Below, piece by piece: positions 12,274 through 13,064 of a DNA stretch of 13,064 bases. Below the pieces are notes generated by a model. The model was not told the DNA's origin, did no database searches, and was given only the letters and a program-made list of their open reading frames with translations. The position numbers were made by a program, and so were the translations under genes. The stretch's first letter is position 1, and each line of letters begins with the position of its first letter. The stretch covers positions 1-13,064 of the forward strand of contig JALOAM010000085.1 in the NCBI GenBank assembly GCA_023228765.1, read 5' to 3'. This stretch comes from Dehalococcoidia bacterium (GTDB lineage: Bacteria; Chloroflexota; Dehalococcoidia; UBA2979).

Positions 12274-12300
12274 CGGCGCCGCCCTCCCCGGGCGGCGTCG
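12274..12300. terminator. GC-rich hairpin between convergent genes
   Basis: CGCCGCCC (12277-12284), loop TCCCC, GGGCGGCG (12290-12297): a perfect 8-bp stem, extendable by G-T, G-C and C-G pairs to 12274/12300. It lies between the convergent DUF5679 and LysR-type stops, so it may terminate both. No U-tract follows on either strand, so intrinsic termination is not assured. Confidence 0.45.
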
Positions 12301-12326
12301 CTGCATCTCAGACCGATCGAGGGCGG

Positions 12327-13064
12327 CTACAGCGCCACGCGTGACGCCGCCGCGAGGAAGGCCTCCGCCCGGGGGTCTGGCGGTGCGCCTTTGCGCCGGA
12401 CGCCGAGCAGCGTGCGGAGCGCTACCTGGCGGCCCTGCCGCAGACGACCGCCGTCCCCGGCCACGGCCGGCGGCAGCACCGTCCAGCCGAGGCCCAGCTC
12501 CACCATCTGCCGCAGCACCTGGGGGTTGTGAGACTCCAGCGTCACACGCGGGATGATCCCGAGCCGCGCGAGGCCTTCGTCGATCTGCTGACGGGTGTGG
12601 GAGCCCTCCGGGTAGAGCACCCACTCCACGTCCTCCGGCTCCCGGCCGTCCTCGGCCGGCGCGTAGACGTGGAGGGGCTCGCGGCCGACCTCGACGGCAT
12701 CGAAGTCACCGGCCACGGGCGCGACCACGAACGCAAGGTCGAGCTCATAACGCTGGAGGCGCTCCACGAGCGCGGTCGAGGAGTCCACGACGAGCTGGAG
12801 GTGGACGTCCGGGTGCTGTTCGCGGAACTCGCGCACCGCGCCGGGGAGGGCGTACAGGCTCGCCGCGTCGATCATCCCGACGGCCAGGGTGCCGGCGCCG
12901 CCCGCGCGGTACGCCTCCACCCACTCCCGGAACTCCGCCGTGCGTCCCAGCACCTCGGAGGCGTACCGCGCCGCCTCGCGGCCGACCTCGGTGAGCTCGC
13001 GGCGGCGGCCCCGTGCCTCGAACAGCGGCAGGCCCACCCGCCGCTCGAGTTCTGCGAGGGACTG
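12327..13064 (-). CDS. LysR-family transcriptional regulator (partial, N-terminus missing)
   Basis: Visible 245 residues of a LysR-type regulator running off the right edge; roughly 30-40 N-terminal residues are missing. The first visible residues (QSLAELERRVGLPLFEARGR, then RRELTEVGREAARYASEVL) are the end of the winged helix-turn-helix (S-x-x-[IL]-x-x-L-E-x-x-[LV]-G-x-x-L-F-x-R) and the linker helix. The substrate-binding domain follows: GTLAVGMIDAASLYALPGAV, REFREQHPDVHLQLVVDSS, LVERLQRYELDLAFVVAPV, then EGSHTRQQIDEGLARLGI and VELGLGWTVLPPAVAG. These regulators usually control a divergent neighbour and respond to a small effector; the neighbour on that side is outside the window. A GTG at 13037 is internal, not the start. 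The gene converges on DUF5679. Confidence 0.93.
   Translation of the reverse strand, partial: QSLAELERRVGLPLFEARGRRRELTEVGREAARYASEVLGRTAEFREWVEAYRAGGAGTLAVGMIDAASLYALPGAVREFREQHPDVHLQLVVDSSTALVERLQRYELDLAFVVAPVAGDFDAVEVGREPLHVYAPAEDGREPEDVEWVLYPEGSHTRQQIDEGLARLGIIPRVTLESHNPQVLRQMVELGLGWTVLPPAVAGDGGRLRQGRQVALRTLLGVRRKGAPPDPRAEAFLAAASRVAL

Overview
This is a GC-rich bacterial chromosome segment, mostly housekeeping genes. The order nusA-ylxR-infB-rbfA-truB, a short IF-2 and a small DUF5679 zinc-ribbon protein fit Chloroflexota best (inference, moderate confidence).

Left third (1-5744). A truncated ABC exporter gene leaves the left edge on the minus strand. It is followed by a decayed DUF559 endonuclease-like remnant (minus), a sugar phosphate isomerase/epimerase-like TIM barrel (plus), a DUF309 gene (minus), an antibiotic-biosynthesis-monooxygenase-like gene broken by a one-base frameshift (plus), proS (plus) and an HD-GYP-type gene (minus). 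Both convergent pairs (isomerase/DUF309 and proS/HD-GYP) share their stop codons on a palindromic CTAG.

Middle (5745-10235). A 358-bp divergent intergenic region holds a good promoter and, about 25 bp downstream of it, a textbook intrinsic terminator. The nusA-ylxR-infB-rbfA operon follows. rimP, which normally precedes nusA, is not there. The genes are tightly coupled: ylxR overlaps nusA, ylxR and infB share ATGA, and rbfA appears to start at a CTG that overlaps the infB stop. The products act in transcription elongation/termination, translation initiation, 30S maturation and tRNA modification.

Right part (10229-11926). This is the most unusual region. The 5' end of truB occurs twice as a perfect 62-bp direct repeat. 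Between the copies lies a 647-bp insert with an AT-rich promoter/operator and a two-gene module: a small putative toxin followed directly by a ribbon-helix-helix antitoxin-like protein. The second repeat copy rebuilds a complete truB with a new start, so the module sits inside an essential-type operon without destroying it.

Right end (11927-13064). A promoter-like site precedes a 50-residue DUF5679 gene. A GC-rich hairpin separates it from a convergent, right-edge-truncated LysR-type regulator on the minus strand. I saw no rRNA, tRNA, CRISPR array, transposase or integrase gene.
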